Assembly: GCA_002381805.1 (NCBI GenBank)
Contig: DFXZ01000004.1
Span: 186,001-250,000, forward strand
Reading direction: 5' to 3'
Length of the DNA stretch: 64,000 bases
Source of the DNA: Bdellovibrio sp. UBA4095
Lineage (GTDB): Bacteria > Bdellovibrionota > Bdellovibrionia > Bdellovibrionales > Bdellovibrionaceae
Below the pieces are notes generated by a model, which did no database searches, was not told where the DNA came from, and saw only the letters and a list, made by a program, of their open reading frames with translations. Below are positions 61,465-64,000 of the stretch, piece by piece. A program made the translations under genes and the position numbers. Within the stretch, counting starts at the first letter, position 1. Every line of letters begins with the position of its first letter.

Positions 61465-62583
61465 ATGAAGCGTCTTCTTCCTATCTTATGCGTGCTTTTC
61501 TTTTTAGGAGCGTGCACTAAAAATACAAATGAAATTGTCATCGGGGAATACGACTCGCTCACTGGAAGTGATGCAACTTTCGGACTCAGCTCCAACAAAG
61601 GCGTTCGCATGGCCTTCGACGAAATCAATGACGCTGGCGGAATTAAAGGCAAAAAAATCTCTCTTATCACTCTCGACGACCAAGGTAAGAATGAAGAAGC
61701 TGCTTCTGCCACCACTCGCCTTATTACGCACAATAAAGTAATTGCCATCATCGGCGGTGTCGCTAGTGGCAGATCCAAGGCTGCCGCACCTATTGCTCAA
61801 GCTCATAAAGTTCCCTTTGTCTCCCCCTCATCTACCAATCCTGATGTCACCAAAGCTGGAGACTATATTTTCCGTGTCTGCTTTATCGATCCCTTCCAAG
61901 GTTTGGTTATGGCTAAGTTTGCACGCGAGAATCTGAACCTTAAAAAAGTTGCGATCTTAAGGGATGTCAAAAACGACTATAGTGTCGGCCTTTCCAATGT
62001 TTTCAAAAGAGAGTTCGCAGATCGTGGTGGTCAAATCGTCGCTGACCTTAGTTATCAAGCGGGCGATATCGATTTCAAAGCTCAACTGACAGAAATTCGC
62101 TCAAAGTCCCCGGATGGAATCTATATTCCTGGATATTACACTGAGGTGGGCTTGATCGCACAGCAAGCACGTCAGCTAGGCATCAAAGCTCCATTGATGG
62201 GCGGTGATGGCTGGGATAGCGACAAACTTTCCGAAATCGGAAAGCAAGCAATCGATGGCAACTACTATTCCAATCACTACACCACTGAGTCTGCAGACCC
62301 CGCAGTCACTGAGTTCATCAAAAAATTTAAAGCGAAATACAATGAAACTCCAGATGCTCTGGCGGCCCTTGGTTACGATGCCGCTCGAATTCTTGCGCAG
62401 GCTATCGAGCGCGCTCCCGATCTTTCAGGGAAAGCCATTCGTGATGAGCTTGCAAAGACTAAAGACTTTCCTGGCGTCACTGGAAAGATCACTCTGAATG
62501 AAAATCGCGATGCCGTGAAAAGCGCCGTGATCATTCAGGTCGAAGGCAAAAATCGTAAATTCATAACTACTATAAATCCGTAA
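61465..62583 (+). CDS. livJ: Branched-chain amino acid ABC substrate-binding lipoprotein (LivJ-like)
   Basis: 372 aa. Chosen ATG 61465 with AGAGG seven bases upstream. Lipobox FFLGAC makes it a lipoprotein, unusual against the free periplasmic E. coli LivJ. Family pattern: IVIGEYDSLTGSDATFGLS, VRMAFDEINDAGGIKGKKI, IIGGVASGRSKAAAPIAQ, GDGWDSDKLSEIG. Binds branched-chain amino acids or related ligands. First gene of the liv operon; a small hairpin (AAGTGG/CCACTT, 61430-61449) lies in its leader. Confidence 0.92.
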   Translation: MKRLLPILCVLFFLGACTKNTNEIVIGEYDSLTGSDATFGLSSNKGVRMAFDEINDAGGIKGKKISLITLDDQGKNEEAASATTRLITHNKVIAIIGGVASGRSKAAAPIAQAHKVPFVSPSSTNPDVTKAGDYIFRVCFIDPFQGLVMAKFARENLNLKKVAILRDVKNDYSVGLSNVFKREFADRGGQIVADLSYQAGDIDFKAQLTEIRSKSPDGIYIPGYYTEVGLIAQQARQLGIKAPLMGGDGWDSDKLSEIGKQAIDGNYYSNHYTTESADPAVTEFIKKFKAKYNETPDALAALGYDAARILAQAIERAPDLSGKAIRDELAKTKDFPGVTGKITLNENRDAVKSAVIIQVEGKNRKFITTINP

Positions 62584-62592
62584 AGAGAGATC

Positions 62593-63495
62593 ATGCACGA
62601 TTTCGTACAGCACATCATTAATGGTATCAGCCTAGGCTCTATCTACGCACTGATTGCCCTGGGATACACGATGGTCTACGGAATTTTAAAGATGATCAAC
62701 TTCGCGCATTCCGATGTTTATATGATCGGAGCGTTTGCCGCCTATTATGTCGCTCGCTGGCTCGGGATCGAGGCCCAACCGGGAATAGCCTCTTTATTAA
62801 TGCTGATTCTTGTATCGATGTTGGCTTGCGGTTTCTTGGGATTTCTTATCGAACGCTTCGCTTATCGCCCTCTTCGCAAAGCTCCGAAACTCAATATTCT
62901 TATCACTGCGATCGGGGTCAGTCTGTTTTTGCAGTATTCTGGTCAAGTCGTCTTTGGTGCTGATCCAAAAGTTTTTCCCGAAGTCATGACCGATTATGTC
63001 TTACTCACTTTTGGCCCCGTAGAACTTCGTTCATTCGATTTAACGGTTCTTGGCGTCAGCCTGGTTGCCATGCTCTGTTTAGAGTTTCTTATCAAGAAAA
63101 CCAAGGTCGGTAGAGCCATGCGAGCTGTCAGCAGCAATGCCTTGGTAGCCAGCATGCTCGGAGTGAACACGGACAAAATAATTGCTTTTACTTTTGTGGT
63201 GGGTTCCTCGTTAGCAGGCGTGGGAAGCGTTTTGGTAGGAATGAAGTATCCAAAGATCGACCCTCTCATGGGAATGATGATTGGCCTAAAGGCCTTTGTT
63301 GCAGCCGTTCTGGGAGGAATTGGAAATATTGGGGGAGCGGTTCTTGGGGCCCTTATCATGGGCCTCTCTGAAGAGATGGTCGTAGCCTACCTTTCGAGTA
63401 CCTATCGTGATGCTTTTGCTTTCGGTATTCTTATCGTCATCCTTATTTTCAAACCGGCCGGTCTGCTTGGTAAATATTCTGTGGAGAAAGTGTGA
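62593..63495 (+). CDS. livH: Branched-chain amino acid ABC permease LivH
   Basis: 300 aa. Nine-base gap after livJ. Start MHDFVQHIINGISLGSIYAL with YTMVYGILKMINFAHSDVYM is the LivH signature, and VLGGIGNIGGAVLGALIMG is the cytoplasmic EAA-like loop. About eight membrane helices. Its stop overlaps the livM start by one base (TGATG). Confidence 0.95.
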   Translation: MHDFVQHIINGISLGSIYALIALGYTMVYGILKMINFAHSDVYMIGAFAAYYVARWLGIEAQPGIASLLMLILVSMLACGFLGFLIERFAYRPLRKAPKLNILITAIGVSLFLQYSGQVVFGADPKVFPEVMTDYVLLTFGPVELRSFDLTVLGVSLVAMLCLEFLIKKTKVGRAMRAVSSNALVASMLGVNTDKIIAFTFVVGSSLAGVGSVLVGMKYPKIDPLMGMMIGLKAFVAAVLGGIGNIGGAVLGALIMGLSEEMVVAYLSSTYRDAFAFGILIVILIFKPAGLLGKYSVEKV

Positions 63496-64000
63496 TGGGC
63501 TTTTTGAAACGACCTTTTCTGGCCTTTCTCGCTCTGGCAGCCTTAGGCCTTATCGTCAACTTTGGCTTTAATGCCTACATTCAACTTATCGTTCTATTCA
63601 TTCTAGTTAATTGCCTTCTTTCCATGAGTTTGAATCTAGTGAATGGTTATACAGGTCAGTTCTCGCTAGGCCATGCAGGCTTCATGGCGATTGGCGCTTA
63701 TTTTACAGCTTTTACCTCTAGCAAAATTCATTTTTTGCCGGACTCGCTACAATTGCTTGAATTTTTTGTTTTCATTTTTGGCGCGGGACTGGCAGCAGCT
63801 CTGGCGGGCTTTATTGTCGGTCTTCCTTCGTTACGCCTTAAAGGTGACTATCTTGCGATCGTCACCCTGGGCTTTGGTGAAATCATCCGCGTCGCATTGC
63901 TGAATATGGATTTTCTTGGCGGACCTCGAGGTTATTCAGGAATTCCTTCGTTCGGACCGTTTATGGTCTCATTTCTTTTTGCCAGTGTTTGGATTTTGAT
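63495..64000 (+). CDS. livM: Branched-chain amino acid ABC permease LivM, 3' truncated by window edge
   Basis: Starts at ATG 63495. Membrane-rich, with LVNGYTGQFSLGHAGFMAIG and RLKGDYLAIVTLGFGEIIR, the LivM signatures. Open to the end of the window (about 168 codons), so roughly half the gene is visible. Expected downstream partners are livG and livF. Confidence 0.93.
   Translation, partial: MGFLKRPFLAFLALAALGLIVNFGFNAYIQLIVLFILVNCLLSMSLNLVNGYTGQFSLGHAGFMAIGAYFTAFTSSKIHFLPDSLQLLEFFVFIFGAGLAAALAGFIVGLPSLRLKGDYLAIVTLGFGEIIRVALLNMDFLGGPRGYSGIPSFGPFMVSFLFASVWIL

Noticed and set aside
63673..63903. 76-codon open frame near the right edge
   Set aside because: It is out of frame with livM, which covers the same bases with clear permease motifs.
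1..64000. CRISPR arrays, insertion sequences, prophage, tRNA or rRNA genes
   Set aside because: I looked in the gaps and found no regular spaced repeats, transposase or integrase motifs, or cloverleaf patterns.

Overview
This 64-kb window looks like chromosome from a motile, flagellated Bdellovibrio-type bacterium (Bdellovibrionota). The assignment rests on gene content and gene order, not on a database search. The pointers are: a complete fliL-M-N-O-P-Q-R-flhB-flhA-flhF-flhG-fliA export/switch operon; an RpoH-type sigma factor with a long charged tail; a GroES with a lysine-rich histone-H1-like tail; and many small exported proteins that resemble no family I know. I see no insertion sequences, prophage, CRISPR, rRNA or tRNA. 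The region reads as core chromosome with a few lineage-specific islands.

Layout. 0-1.2 kb: 3' part of ddl and a small zinc-ribbon gene. 1.2-5.3 kb (minus): chemotaxis operon cheA - CheW-like - cheD/cheB fusion. 5.4-9.5 kb: a 15-codon ORF with an ideal ribosome-binding site, aspS, a PHA-system-like protein and a sigma-32-like factor. 9.5-20.4 kb (minus): the flagellar operon. 20.4-26 kb: exported metalloprotease-like proteins, ppa, a SuhB-type phosphatase and a SPOR protein. 26-36 kb: PcrA/UvrD helicase, exported proteins, a cyclic-nucleotide-type regulator, a lysine 2,3-aminomutase-family enzyme, a beta-barrel protein and the tailed GroES. 36-41.8 kb: PBP1B-like enzyme, an MBL-fold hydrolase and a large exported unknown. 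41.9-46.9 kb: a compact radical-SAM/SPASM maturase - 34-residue peptide - CHASE2 histidine kinase - NtrC-type regulator cluster. 47-51 kb: ileS and lspA. 51-56.3 kb: a RegBA-like redox two-component pair divergent from a zinc-type uptake operon with a His-rich outer-membrane protein. 56.3-61.4 kb: a cNMP/receiver/ATPase-like regulator, lgt, a lipoprotein, yacG, HU and pfkA. 61.4-64 kb: a branched-chain amino acid ABC operon (livJ-livH-livM) running off the end.

The best candidate for an undescribed system is 41.97-46.8 kb. A SPASM radical-SAM enzyme sits nine bases upstream of a short Lys/Gly-rich peptide gene with one cysteine (C-terminus GEGCIPIR). This is followed, with tight or overlapping junctions, by a CHASE2 sensor kinase and a sigma-54 activator. 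A GG-N10-GC sigma-54-type promoter lies just before the first gene. I infer a self-regulated modified-peptide (RiPP) signalling cassette; the chemistry and the signal are unknown.

Other points of interest: the CheB methylesterase domain has lost two of its three catalytic residues while the fused CheD keeps its Cys and His; GroES is fused to a DNA-binding-like tail; and several near-perfect DNA dyads lie in promoters.
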